Positions 34,440-42,482 of a stretch of DNA of 64,000 bases are shown piece after piece; the stretch's first letter is position 1, and each line of letters begins with the position of its first letter. The DNA is taken from the NCBI GenBank assembly GCA_965217625.1, contig OZ244557.1:744001-808000 (forward strand), written 5' to 3'. Under the pieces are notes generated by a model. It had not been told where the DNA came from and did not search any database. It saw only the letters and a list, made by a program, of their open reading frames with translations. The position numbers were made by a program, and so were the translations under genes. The DNA comes from TK10-74A sp965217625 (GTDB lineage Bacteria; Chloroflexota; Dehalococcoidia; Bin125).

Positions 34440-35882
34440 ATGCGCAGCCACCGCAACCTTCCGCCCCCGGCCAACGCGCGCAGGCGCCTGCGGGCGGCGT
34501 TGTGGGGCCTGCTCGCCCTCAGCGGACTGCTGCTGCTGGCCTGCGGCGGCGGCAGCGTCCCACGCGGGGCGGTGCATGTCTCGGCGCTGGACAACGACAT
34601 CGGCCCGGTGACGGCGGACTTCGTCGACCGCGCGCTGGATCGGGCCGAAGACCACGGCGCGGCCGTCTGGATCCTGGAACTCAGCACCCCCGGCGGCCAG
34701 GTCACCGCCACCGACGACATCACGGAGCGCATCATCGCGGCGCGCGTGCCGGTGGTGGTGTACGTCAGCCCGGCCGGGGCGCGCGCCGCGTCGGCGGGGA
34801 CCTTCATCACGATGTCGGGACACGTGGCCGTGATGGCGCCCAGCACCCAGATCGGCGCGGCGACGCCGATCGACGCGGGCGGCGCGGAGATCGAGGGGCC
34901 ACTGGGCGAGAAGATCACCAACGACGCCGTGGCCGGCATCCAGGGCATCGCCCGCCTGCGCCAGCGCAACGCGGAGTGGGCCGAGGCCGCCGTGCGCGAG
35001 GCCGCCTCGGTGACCGCCGAGGAGGCAGTAGCGCTTGGGGTGGTGGACTTCATCGCCCGCGATCTGAGCGAGCTGATCACGCAGCTCGACGGCCGAGCCG
35101 TGGTGCTGGACGGCTACGTCGACGACGCCGCGGCCGGACCGGAAACGACGATTCGCACGGCCGGCGCCGATGTCGTGCGCTCCGATATGAACCTCTTCGA
35201 GAACATCCTCGACGTGATCGCGGACCCCAACATCGCCTTCCTGCTGCTGACCCTGGGCGGGCTGGCGCTGCTGATCGAGATCATTTCACCGGGACTGGTG
35301 GGGCCGGGCGTGGTCGGCGTGATCATGCTGATCTTCGCCTTCTTCAGCCTCGACGTGCTCGACGCGAACGTGGCCGGGATCGTGCTCGTGCTGCTGGCCT
35401 TCGTCCTGATCGCGGTCGAGATCCTGGTGGCGGGATTCGGGATCTTCGGGATCGGGGGGATCGTGTCTCTGTGCCTGGGCGGCCTGCTGCTCGTCAGCGA
35501 CAGCCCTGGGGGCCCCGGCGACGTGTCGATCTGGCTGCTGGTCGTCGTGGCGGCGGTGGTCGCCGCGGTCGTCGCGGTGCTCTGGCTGGTCATGGTGCGC
35601 GACCGGGCCAAGGCGCGGAACCTGCCCACCCGGCTCGAAGGGATGGTCGGACGGACGGCCTTCGTACATCACGCGATCGACCCCGAAGGCACGGTGAAGG
35701 TGGCGGCCGAGCTGTGGAGCGCGCGTGCGCCGGGCGGTCCCATCGCCCAGGGCGCGCAGGTCCGCGTGCTGGCGATGGACGGCCTCACCATGATCGTCGA
35801 GCCCCTCGGGGAGGACGTTCCGGGCGAGGCGCCCCCCGGCGGCACACCCCCCTCTGGCCCGCCGCCGCCGGGCGATTCCTAG
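34440..35882 (+). CDS. nfeD: NfeD family membrane protease (ClpP-class), lipoprotein-type N terminus
   Basis: Full-length NfeD/STOPP protein of 480 residues: an external ClpP-like serine protease domain, membrane helices, then an NfeD OB-fold domain. Basic N terminus plus hydrophobic stretch ends in LLLAC with Cys35 (lipobox). WILELSTPGGQVTATDDI and ARAASAGTFITMSG hold the active-site Ser; the Lys of GEKITND is the probable partner. About four membrane segments span residues 265-390 and the OB domain 400-460. Often paired with SPFH/stomatin genes, absent here. Stop shared with birA in CTAG. Confidence 0.92.
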   Translation: MRSHRNLPPPANARRRLRAALWGLLALSGLLLLACGGGSVPRGAVHVSALDNDIGPVTADFVDRALDRAEDHGAAVWILELSTPGGQVTATDDITERIIAARVPVVVYVSPAGARAASAGTFITMSGHVAVMAPSTQIGAATPIDAGGAEIEGPLGEKITNDAVAGIQGIARLRQRNAEWAEAAVREAASVTAEEAVALGVVDFIARDLSELITQLDGRAVVLDGYVDDAAAGPETTIRTAGADVVRSDMNLFENILDVIADPNIAFLLLTLGGLALLIEIISPGLVGPGVVGVIMLIFAFFSLDVLDANVAGIVLVLLAFVLIAVEILVAGFGIFGIGGIVSLCLGGLLLVSDSPGGPGDVSIWLLVVVAAVVAAVVAVLWLVMVRDRAKARNLPTRLEGMVGRTAFVHHAIDPEGTVKVAAELWSARAPGGPIAQGAQVRVLAMDGLTMIVEPLGEDVPGEAPPGGTPPSGPPPPGDS

Positions 35883-36742
35883 GCGCCCGGTATCGCCCTC
35901 TCGGCATCGCTGCCGGGCGCGGCCCTGGCGCCGAGCGGCGGCGCTGGGCTCCCGCGCAGGCTGACCTCGCCCGCGTGGAAGCGACGCAGGTCGCCGCCCG
36001 GCAGCCGCACGAGCAGCGCCCCGTCTTCGTCGACATCCTCCGCCGTGCCCTGGATGACGCCGCCGGGCTCTCGAATGGCGGGGCTGCCGCTCACGGTGAC
36101 CGGGCGCCCGAGGAGCGCCTGCCGGGACCGCCAGCCACGGAAGATGGCCGGGTGCGCCGCGCCGTCAAAGGCCCGCTCGAACGAGGCGAAGATCGCGGCC
36201 AGCAGGGGCTCGCGCGGCAGCGGCCGCCCCTTCTCGATCGCCAGGCTCGTGGCCGGCCGGTCGAGCTGCGCGTGCGCCGCCGGGTCGAAGTTCACGTTGA
36301 CCCCCACGCCCACCAAGGCGAAGGCGGGACGGTCGCCGTTCCACTCGCCCTCAATCAGGATGCCGGCGAACTTCTTGCCCTTGAGCTGCAGGTCGTTGGG
36401 CCACTTGATGCGCGGGTACAGCCCAAGCGTCTGCTCGACCGCGTTGGCGATCGCCACCGGCGTGATCAGCGAGAGCCGCTGCAGCTGCGCGGCGCTGGGC
36501 CGCAGCACGATCGTGAAGTACAGGTTCTGTCCGGATGGGGAGACCCAGCTGCGGCCCCGGGTGCCGCGCCCGGCGGTCTGCTCTTCAGCGAAGACCACGG
36601 CGCCATGCGCGGCGCCCTCGCGCGCCAGGGCGCGAGCATCGTCCATGGTGGAGCCGGTGCGGAGCTTGTAGACGAACTCGCGACCGAGCCAGCGCGCGGT
36701 CGAGCGCTGTTCAAGCAACGTGCGTCGCAGTCGGCTGGACAT
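35879..36742 (-). CDS. birA: Biotin-[acetyl-CoA carboxylase] ligase BirA
   Basis: Attaches biotin to the carrier protein of acetyl-CoA carboxylase. 287 residues. Motifs: GSTMDDARALA, EEQTAGRGTRGRSWVSP (biotinyl-AMP loop), YPRIKWPNDLQLKGKKFAGIL and GVGVNVNF; a C-terminal SH3-like part contains GVIQGTAEDVDEDGALLV. No N-terminal DNA-binding winged helix, so no repressor function is expected. No Shine-Dalgarno precedes the ATG (GCCTCCTTGC). An unusual structured leader lies upstream. accDA is elsewhere in the window. Confidence 0.96.
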   Translation of the reverse strand: MSSRLRRTLLEQRSTARWLGREFVYKLRTGSTMDDARALAREGAAHGAVVFAEEQTAGRGTRGRSWVSPSGQNLYFTIVLRPSAAQLQRLSLITPVAIANAVEQTLGLYPRIKWPNDLQLKGKKFAGILIEGEWNGDRPAFALVGVGVNVNFDPAAHAQLDRPATSLAIEKGRPLPREPLLAAIFASFERAFDGAAHPAIFRGWRSRQALLGRPVTVSGSPAIREPGGVIQGTAEDVDEDGALLVRLPGGDLRRFHAGEVSLRGSPAPPLGARAAPGSDAERAIPGA

Positions 36743-36780
36743 GCAAGGAGGCTAGCGCCGGCAGGCGAGTCGTGGGCGGG

Positions 36781-36834
36781 GGCCGTTGCGACGCGCAGGC
36801 CCCGCCTGCGCGCCTCCTGCGCGTCGCCACGGCC
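36781..36834 (-). other. Large imperfect inverted repeat in the birA leader with an alternative inner hairpin
   Basis: Arms 36781-36799 and 36816-36834 are 19 bp with one mismatch. Inside, GCGCAGGC-CCC-GCCTGCGC (36793-36811) forms a competing perfect 8-bp hairpin that uses part of the left arm. The two folds are mutually exclusive, as in attenuator leaders; it could equally be a dispersed repeat. Confidence 0.5.
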
Positions 36835-36845
36835 CTGAAGAGAAG

Positions 36846-36870
36846 AAGGCCCCCGTCACCCGGGGGCCTT
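36846..36870 (-). terminator. Strong hairpin terminator after the small ORF
   Basis: AAGGCCCCCG and its complement (10 bp, 5-base loop) form a perfect stem; on the minus strand it is followed by a pyrimidine-rich tract CTTCTTCTCTTC. It lies 30 bases after the small ORF stop and would end transcription from the aminotransferase/small-ORF side before birA. Confidence 0.7.
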
Positions 36871-36900
36871 CCCATGGTTCTCAGCCCAGAGGCGATACGG

Positions 36901-36969
36901 CTACGTTTCGCTCACCTCCGAAAAGTGCGAGCGGACCGAATCACTGCTGGGCTTGCTTTTATGTCCCAA
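36901..36969 (-). CDS. Candidate 22-residue small protein
   Basis: TTG-initiated ORF of 22 codons, product MGHKSKPSSDSVRSHFSEV then SET; hydrophilic, no membrane segment. It is preceded by AAGGAAGGAGGTGAT, almost the full complement of the 16S rRNA 3' end, at 4-5 bases from the TTG. An in-frame TAG is followed 30 bases later by the strong hairpin at 36846-36870. An alternative ATG inside the Shine-Dalgarno gives only five codons. Base composition is less GC-rich than neighbours. Location: after the class III aminotransferase, before birA. No family recognised; it could be a real small protein or a leader peptide. Confidence 0.45.
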   Translation of the reverse strand: MGHKSKPSSDSVRSHFSEVSET

Positions 36970-37035
36970 CGCGCATCACCTCCTTCCTTGCCCGCAGGGT
37001 AGCAGGCTCAGCGCCGTCGTTCACGCCGGGCGCCG

Positions 37036-38388
37036 CTACAGGGCGGCAACGACCGCGCGCACGCTGTCGTCGAGGATCGTGAGGATATCGTCGACCTGCT
37101 GCTCTGTCGTGATCAGGGGCGGAGCGAGCAGGTAGCTGTCGAGCCGGATGCGAGAAACCAGCCCACGCCGCGTCGCCTCCTCGAGCAGCTTCATGCCGGC
37201 GCCGGACTCCATCGGGAAGGGGGTGTTGGTGTCGGGGTCCTGCAGCAGGTCGAAGCCCTGCATGAAGCCCAGGCCCCGCACATTGCCGACGTTCGAGTGG
37301 TTGGCGGCCAGCGTGTCCAGGCCGGCGCGCAGCTGCGCCCCGCGCGCGGCCGCGTTCTCCACCAACTGTTCGTCCTCCATGATCCGCAGGTTGCGCAGCG
37401 CGACGGCCGCCGCGGCCGTATGCCCCGAGTTGGTGTAGGCGTGCATGAAGCGCGTGCCGGGGTCGGTGCCGGTGATGGTCTCGTGCACCTCCTTCGACCA
37501 GATTGCCGCCGCCATGGGGATGTAGGCGCTCGTGATCGCCTTGGCCGTGGAGACCATGTCGGGTTGGACCCCGTAGTGCTCCAGCGCGAACCAGGCGCCC
37601 GTGCGGCCGAAGCCGGTGATGACCTCGTCGTCGATCAGCAGGATGTCGTTCTCGTCGCAGAGTTCGCGCAACCGCGGGAAGTAGCCGTCGGCAGCGACGT
37701 GGATGCCGCCAGCGCCCTGCACGGGCTCGGCGATGATCGCGGCGATGGTGTCGGCGCCCTCATCCTCAATCGCCTCGGCGATCCGGTCGATGTCGAGGTT
37801 GGCGGGGTCGATCCGCCCCCCGCCTGCGAGCTTGGGCTCGACGCTGGCGGCGGGAATGGCTTCGCCCACGCGTGGGCCGAAGTTGGGGTAGTACACCTTC
37901 ATCCCGGTCATCGACATCGCGGCCAGGGTGTTGCCGTGGTAGGCCTCGGCCCGGCTGATGATCTTCGTCTTCTCGGGGCGGCCCTTCACCGACCAGTAGT
38001 AGCGGGCGGCCTTGAAGTTGGTCTCGTTTGACTCGGAGCCCGAGTTGCCGAAGAAGACGGCCTGCATGTTCGGGTAGCAGAGGTCGACGACCTTGGCGGC
38101 CAGCTCGATGGCGGGTGGGTTGCTGAAGCCCACGTAGTTGCTGGTGAACGCGGCCCGCGACATCTGCTCCGCGGCGGCCTGCGCCAGCTCCGTGCGGCCG
38201 TGACCCACGGCAACGTTCCAGAGGGCGGAGAGCCCGTCGATGTAGCGCTTGCCGTCGTGCCCGACGAGGTAGATGCCTTCCCCGCGCTCGACCACGATCG
38301 GGGCCTGATGGGCCGCGGGGTGGTAGAGCGGGTGCACCCAGTGCGCGAGGTCGATCTCGACCAGTTCCTGGTAGCGGGCGTCGTCCAT
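37036..38388 (-). CDS. Class III aminotransferase (omega-amino acid type)
   Basis: PLP enzyme of 450 residues, similar to aspartate aminotransferase family omega-transaminases (beta-alanine or amine:pyruvate type). Features: DGLSALWNVAVGHGR, FFGNSGSESNETNFKAARYYW, RAEAYHGNT, IIAEPVQGAGG, LLIDDEVITGFGRTGAWF (PLP Asp) and STAKAITSAYIPM with the Schiff-base Lys. Amine donor cannot be decided from sequence. AGAAAGAG precedes the start. Stands alone; the 148-bp gap upstream holds only a short CCTCC/GGAGG hairpin. Confidence 0.88.
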   Translation of the reverse strand: MDDARYQELVEIDLAHWVHPLYHPAAHQAPIVVERGEGIYLVGHDGKRYIDGLSALWNVAVGHGRTELAQAAAEQMSRAAFTSNYVGFSNPPAIELAAKVVDLCYPNMQAVFFGNSGSESNETNFKAARYYWSVKGRPEKTKIISRAEAYHGNTLAAMSMTGMKVYYPNFGPRVGEAIPAASVEPKLAGGGRIDPANLDIDRIAEAIEDEGADTIAAIIAEPVQGAGGIHVAADGYFPRLRELCDENDILLIDDEVITGFGRTGAWFALEHYGVQPDMVSTAKAITSAYIPMAAAIWSKEVHETITGTDPGTRFMHAYTNSGHTAAAAVALRNLRIMEDEQLVENAAARGAQLRAGLDTLAANHSNVGNVRGLGFMQGFDLLQDPDTNTPFPMESGAGMKLLEEATRRGLVSRIRLDSYLLAPPLITTEQQVDDILTILDDSVRAVVAAL

Positions 38389-38536
38389 CGAGCATCTCTT
38401 TCTGGCTCAAGTTCCCGAGGGGACATCCTCCTTGGGAGGGGTACGGGAGCAGCACGGAAAGCGTAGCGCCGACCGTCAGGTGTGTCCGGTCGCGAGTATC
38501 GGAGGGATGTCGGGCTGCTACCGACCGATCAGCGAG

Positions 38537-39835
38537 CTAGTCGGCCCCGCGATCCGGCTCGGCTTGGCCGGGCGCAGTCGCGTTGACTCTCGGCGGCTTC
38601 CACTCATTGAGCCCCGCGGCGATCGTCGCATGGAACTCTGCGATGAGGGCGGTGAGATCGTTGATGAAGCTGTTCCGTCCAGCGCCCCGGCTGCCGCCCA
38701 CGGGCCGGGCGAGCGTGAGGACGAAGGCGCGAGGAGGATTCGGGACCGGGTCGACAAGGAGATGGGAATCCCCGCGCAGGGATCCCACAAGCTCCGATGT
38801 CGTGAGGCGAGAACGGACGAAGCGCGCGTCGACCCGGCAGTCAGCGGGCGCATCACGCAACTGGCGCAGCAACCAGTTGACGCGGGAGGTCGACCGGGCG
38901 AGCTCCGGGGCCCGCACTTCGATCGACACTTCTCCGCGCATCGTGCGCAGATCGGCCTCGATGTGCAGTGGCGCGATGACGGACGGAATCCGCAGGTCGG
39001 CGCTGAGACGCCCACTCTTCGACAACTCTTCGACGAGGCTCCGAATACGAAGCTCCGGCTCCTCTCGGTGCGCGCGCGTCACGTGCGGCGTCACATCCTC
39101 ACCCAACGAAGCGCCCAGAGTGAGCGCGGCGTACTGGATGAGTTGATCCCATCGCTGGCACACCTCAACGGCGCCGGCGTCGCCCGGCCGGAGGGTCCCC
39201 GCGCGCGCGGCCTCGCGAATGGTCGTCCACCCCGGTCCCATGTCCGCGAAGGCCGTCGCACCGGAGTTCTCGTGCTGGAGGTAGCGAATCAGCTCTCGCA
39301 ATATCCATGCCTGGTCGGAATCACGAACCCCGCGGTGCTCCTTCACCCGGATCGCCGTCGACAGAATCCGGAACCATGACATGTGGTGCAGGGGCACGTT
39401 CCGGTACTTGCGGCGATCCACCGTGACGGGGTGCTCGCCCAGCGGGGCGATGTCGTTGCTGATGGTGAGCAAACCACCCGCGAAACCCTGTTGCTTGGCA
39501 ACGTCGAGATACCGCTCGACCTGTTCTCTGTCGTGTTGGGCCGTGCCCGTCTTGACCTCTAGCAACAGGTACCAATCGGCTTTGGCCCGGGTGACGCGCA
39601 CCAAGCCGTCGACTCGCACGGATTGCTCGCCCAGGCTAAACGGGACCTCCGTGTACGTCGTGACGGTGCCGGCAGGAGCCCCGAGTGGCCGCAGGATCTC
39701 ACGGCCGAACTCCCTGACCGCGCCCAGCACCGCCAGCAGCGCCGATGTCGCGCGCCCTTCTTTCTCGGCTGCCCTCTTGATCCCGGTCACCGGGATCAGC
39801 CGGGCCGCTTCCCATTGCTCCTCGTTCTCTGGCAT
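38537..39835 (-). CDS. Uncharacterised protein with PD-(D/E)XK nuclease-like motif
   Basis: Protein of 432 residues from 39835 (MPENEEQWEAARLIPVTGIK); ATG/GTG codons slightly upstream are possible. Residues about 65-110 carry VRVDGLVRVTRAKADWYLLL followed by EVKTGTAQ: Asp, then Glu-x-Lys, the spacing of the PD-(D/E)XK nuclease fold. Residues 130-190 include KYRNVPLHHMSWFRILSTA. The C-terminal half (RVNWLLRQLRDAP, SRGAGRNSFINDLTALIAEF) is unnamed. Similar proteins occur in Actinobacteria, sometimes labelled stress-response proteins; function unproven. Less GC-biased codons than its neighbours and a promoter-proximal inverted repeat suggest acquired DNA, perhaps a DNA-damage or defence function (inference). 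Confidence 0.6.
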   Translation of the reverse strand: MPENEEQWEAARLIPVTGIKRAAEKEGRATSALLAVLGAVREFGREILRPLGAPAGTVTTYTEVPFSLGEQSVRVDGLVRVTRAKADWYLLLEVKTGTAQHDREQVERYLDVAKQQGFAGGLLTISNDIAPLGEHPVTVDRRKYRNVPLHHMSWFRILSTAIRVKEHRGVRDSDQAWILRELIRYLQHENSGATAFADMGPGWTTIREAARAGTLRPGDAGAVEVCQRWDQLIQYAALTLGASLGEDVTPHVTRAHREEPELRIRSLVEELSKSGRLSADLRIPSVIAPLHIEADLRTMRGEVSIEVRAPELARSTSRVNWLLRQLRDAPADCRVDARFVRSRLTTSELVGSLRGDSHLLVDPVPNPPRAFVLTLARPVGGSRGAGRNSFINDLTALIAEFHATIAAGLNEWKPPRVNATAPGQAEPDRGAD

Positions 39836-39846
39836 CGGCCATCCCA

Positions 39847-39882
39847 TCTTCAGCACGCACGACCACCCGTGCGTGCTGAAGA
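39847..39882. promoter_or_regulatory. Perfect 14-bp inverted repeat upstream of the PD-(D/E)XK-like gene
   Basis: Arms 39847-39860 and 39869-39882 (TCTTCAGCACGCAC and complement) with an 8-base spacer begin 11 bp from the chosen ATG. It covers the ribosome-binding region, so it could be a repressor operator or an mRNA hairpin limiting translation. Not one of the dispersed repeat families. Confidence 0.6.
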
Positions 39883-39943
39883 TAGCGGCTTCCGGGGCAC
39901 GTTCACCCGCCGTTCGTCATTTCGCGCGGCTGCCGACGGCGCA

Positions 39944-41470
39944 TCAGCGGCCGGCGAGCAGCTCCCGCGCGACGCGGCGGTCATCCCACGGCTCTTCGCG
40001 GTCGGCGAAGATCAACGACTGCTCGGCGCCCTTGCCGGCGATGAGCACGTAGTCTCCCGCCGACGCCAGCGCGAAGCCGCGGGCGATCGCGGCACGACGG
40101 TCCGGCTGCTCCTCGAAATCGGCGGGGGCGCTCTTGCCTGCGCGCTCCATGGCGGCGGCGATATCGCGGACGATGGCGGCCGGGTCCTCCGAGCGAGGGT
40201 TCTCGCTGGTCAGCACGGCGAAGTCGGCGAACTCGGCGGCGGCGGCGCCCATGCCGTCGCGCCGACGCGGGTCGCGCTCCCCGGCGACTCCGAAGACCAC
40301 GATCAGCCGGCCGTCCACGAGCGGCCGCACGGCGCCCAGGACACGGCGGAAGGCGTCGGTGGTGGCGGCGGCGTCGACGACCACGCTGAAGGGCTGCCCG
40401 GCATCGATCCGCTCCATCCGGCCGGGGATCCCCGGCAGGTCGCGCACGCCCCGCTGCATGGCGACGGGCCCCACTCCGAGCGCGTAGGCGGCGCCCGCGG
40501 CGAGCGCCGCGTTGCCCACGTTGAAGCGCGCCGGCAGCGCCAGCTCGACGGCGAGCGCCCCGGCCGGCGTGGCGAGGCGGAAGCGGGATCCGTCGGCGCG
40601 GAGGTCGAGGTCCGAGACGGAGATGTCGGCGGGCTGCGCGGCCTGGCCGCTTGGGTCGACGGTCACGAGCTCCGCCCGCGTGGCAGCGGCGACGGCACCG
40701 CGATGGGCGTCGTCCACGCGCACGACGGCGCGCTTGACGACGCCCTTGTCGCGCGCCGTGTCCAGAAAACGGAAGAGGTTGAGCTTGGCGTCCAGGTACT
40801 CGGCGCGCGTGCCGTGGAAGTCCAGGTGATCATCGCTGAGCCCCGTGAACACGCCGATGTCGAACTCGCAGTGGTCGAGCCGATGCAGGGCGAGGCCATG
40901 GGATGTCGCCTCGACCACGGCGTGGGTGCAGCCGGCGGCGACCATCTCCGCGAGCAGGCCCTGGGTGAGGTCGGCCTCCGGGCTGGTCTCGGTGAGAGTG
41001 TTCATGCGCCATTCGTCGCCGATCTTGAACTGCACGCCACCGATGAGGCCGGTGCGATGTCGCGCGGCTTCGAGCATGGCGACGGTGAGGTAGCAGGTGG
41101 TGCTCTTGCCGTCGGTGCCGGTGATGCCAACGACGGTGAGCTTGCGGGCGGGGAAGTCGTGAAAGGCGGCGGCGAGCGCGGGCAGCGCCGCGCGGGTGTC
41201 GCTCAGAGCGACGAGGGTGCGATCGGGCATGCCCAGCAGGGGCGCCCAGCGGGGGCGCCGGTCGGCCTGGACGATGAGCGTGGTCGCGCCGGCGGCGATC
41301 GCCTGGGGGAGGAAGTCGTGGCCATCGACGGTGAAACCCGGCACGGCGACGAAGCATGCGCCTGGGGTGACGCGCCGGGAGTCCTGCGTCACCGCGCGCA
41401 CGGTGCGGTCCAGATCGCCGTGGACCGCGAGGGGGTGCGTGGCCTGGAGGACGTGCGCGAGCGGCTTCAT
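39944..41470 (-). CDS. murE: UDP-N-acetylmuramyl-tripeptide synthetase (MurE)
   Basis: Mur ligase adding the third amino acid to the peptidoglycan precursor. 508 residues. DSRRVTPGACFVAVPG in the N-terminal domain, VVGITGTDGKSTTCYL P-loop, ATSHGLALHRL (family His), LSDDHLDFHGT, and a C-terminal SENPRSEDP where meso-DAP enzymes have DNPR. The ENPR form keeps the Arg that contacts DAP, so meso-DAP is likely, in line with dapL/dapF. No other mur gene is adjacent. Confidence 0.92.
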   Translation of the reverse strand: MKPLAHVLQATHPLAVHGDLDRTVRAVTQDSRRVTPGACFVAVPGFTVDGHDFLPQAIAAGATTLIVQADRRPRWAPLLGMPDRTLVALSDTRAALPALAAAFHDFPARKLTVVGITGTDGKSTTCYLTVAMLEAARHRTGLIGGVQFKIGDEWRMNTLTETSPEADLTQGLLAEMVAAGCTHAVVEATSHGLALHRLDHCEFDIGVFTGLSDDHLDFHGTRAEYLDAKLNLFRFLDTARDKGVVKRAVVRVDDAHRGAVAAATRAELVTVDPSGQAAQPADISVSDLDLRADGSRFRLATPAGALAVELALPARFNVGNAALAAGAAYALGVGPVAMQRGVRDLPGIPGRMERIDAGQPFSVVVDAAATTDAFRRVLGAVRPLVDGRLIVVFGVAGERDPRRRDGMGAAAAEFADFAVLTSENPRSEDPAAIVRDIAAAMERAGKSAPADFEEQPDRRAAIARGFALASAGDYVLIAGKGAEQSLIFADREEPWDDRRVARELLAGR

Positions 41471-41580
41471 GTGTGGGAAGGGTATCGCGGCCTTCCCGTG
41501 CGGCGCGTTGTGACGCGGTGCCGGCCTTGGACCGTGCCTGTTTCGGACACCGCTGCCTCAGGACAGTCGCGCGGCAGGAC

Positions 41581-41616
41581 AGCACAGAGGGGCGACTTGC
41601 GTCGCCCCTCTGTGCT
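41581..41616 (-). terminator. rnpB terminator hairpin
   Basis: Perfect 16-bp stem (41581-41596 with 41601-41616) closed by a 4-base loop (GCAA on the transcribed strand), directly at the 3' end of rnpB. No U-tract follows, as usual for GC-rich genomes. It also separates rnpB from murE. Confidence 0.8.
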
Positions 41617-42024
<408 letters not shown>

Positions 42025-42029
42025 CGCGG

Positions 42030-42035
42030 AGTGTA
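42030..42035 (-). promoter_or_regulatory. -10 hexamer TACACT of rnpB
   Basis: TACACT on the minus strand ends 6-7 bases before the start of the RNase P P1 helix, fixing the transcript start near 42023. It lies between the RNase HI-like stop codon and rnpB. Confidence 0.6.
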
Positions 42036-42044
42036 CCGGTCGGG

Positions 42045-42458
42045 CTACTCGACGTCCGAGAGGCGCCCGTCGAGCGCCGCGTTGGCGAGTTCGTCGGCGC
42101 GGGAGTTCTGCGCGCGGGGGACATGCCGGATGCGCACGACATCGAGTCGCGACAGGAGCCGCTGCAGGCGCGCGTGCAGGGGCTTGAGAGCGGTGTTCTT
42201 GACGCGGTAGCGCCCCTCGAGCTGGCGCACGATGAGTTCGGAATCGAGGCGTAGCTCAAGCTCGGTCGCGCCCAACTCCAGGGCAGCCTCCACCGCGGCG
42301 ATCGCGCCACGATACTCGGCGACGTTGTTGGTGTGGCGGCCGATCACGCCCCCCAGGGCGCGCAGTTCGGCGTCCGTGGCGTCGTAGACCACGGCGCCGA
42401 AGGCGGCGGGGCCGGGGTTGCCGCGGGAGGCGCCGTCGGCGTTGGCGTACATCTTCAC
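42045..42458 (-). CDS. rnhA: Ribonuclease HI family protein
   Basis: RNase H fold, 137 residues, short form like those of Actinobacteria/Archaea. Catalytic carboxylates: Asp in YANADGASRGNPGP, Glu in VAEYRGAI, Asp in LRLDSELIV and Asp in NSRADELANAAL. Expected to cleave RNA in RNA-DNA hybrids. Starts 25 bp after the recombinase-like stop; rnpB follows closely. Confidence 0.92.
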   Translation of the reverse strand: MKMYANADGASRGNPGPAAFGAVVYDATDAELRALGGVIGRHTNNVAEYRGAIAAVEAALELGATELELRLDSELIVRQLEGRYRVKNTALKPLHARLQRLLSRLDVVRIRHVPRAQNSRADELANAALDGRLSDVE

Positions 42459-42482
42459 GCGGGCGCCGATCGCATCGCTGGC

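Noticed and set aside
36961..36990. End of a 16S rRNA gene on the plus strand (CATCACCTCCTTCC)
   Set aside because: Only the anti-Shine-Dalgarno-like stretch matches; it is the complement of a strong ribosome-binding site on the minus strand.
38389..38536. Riboswitch upstream of the class III aminotransferase
   Set aside because: Only a 5-bp CCTCC/GGAGG hairpin was seen, with no match to known aptamer cores.
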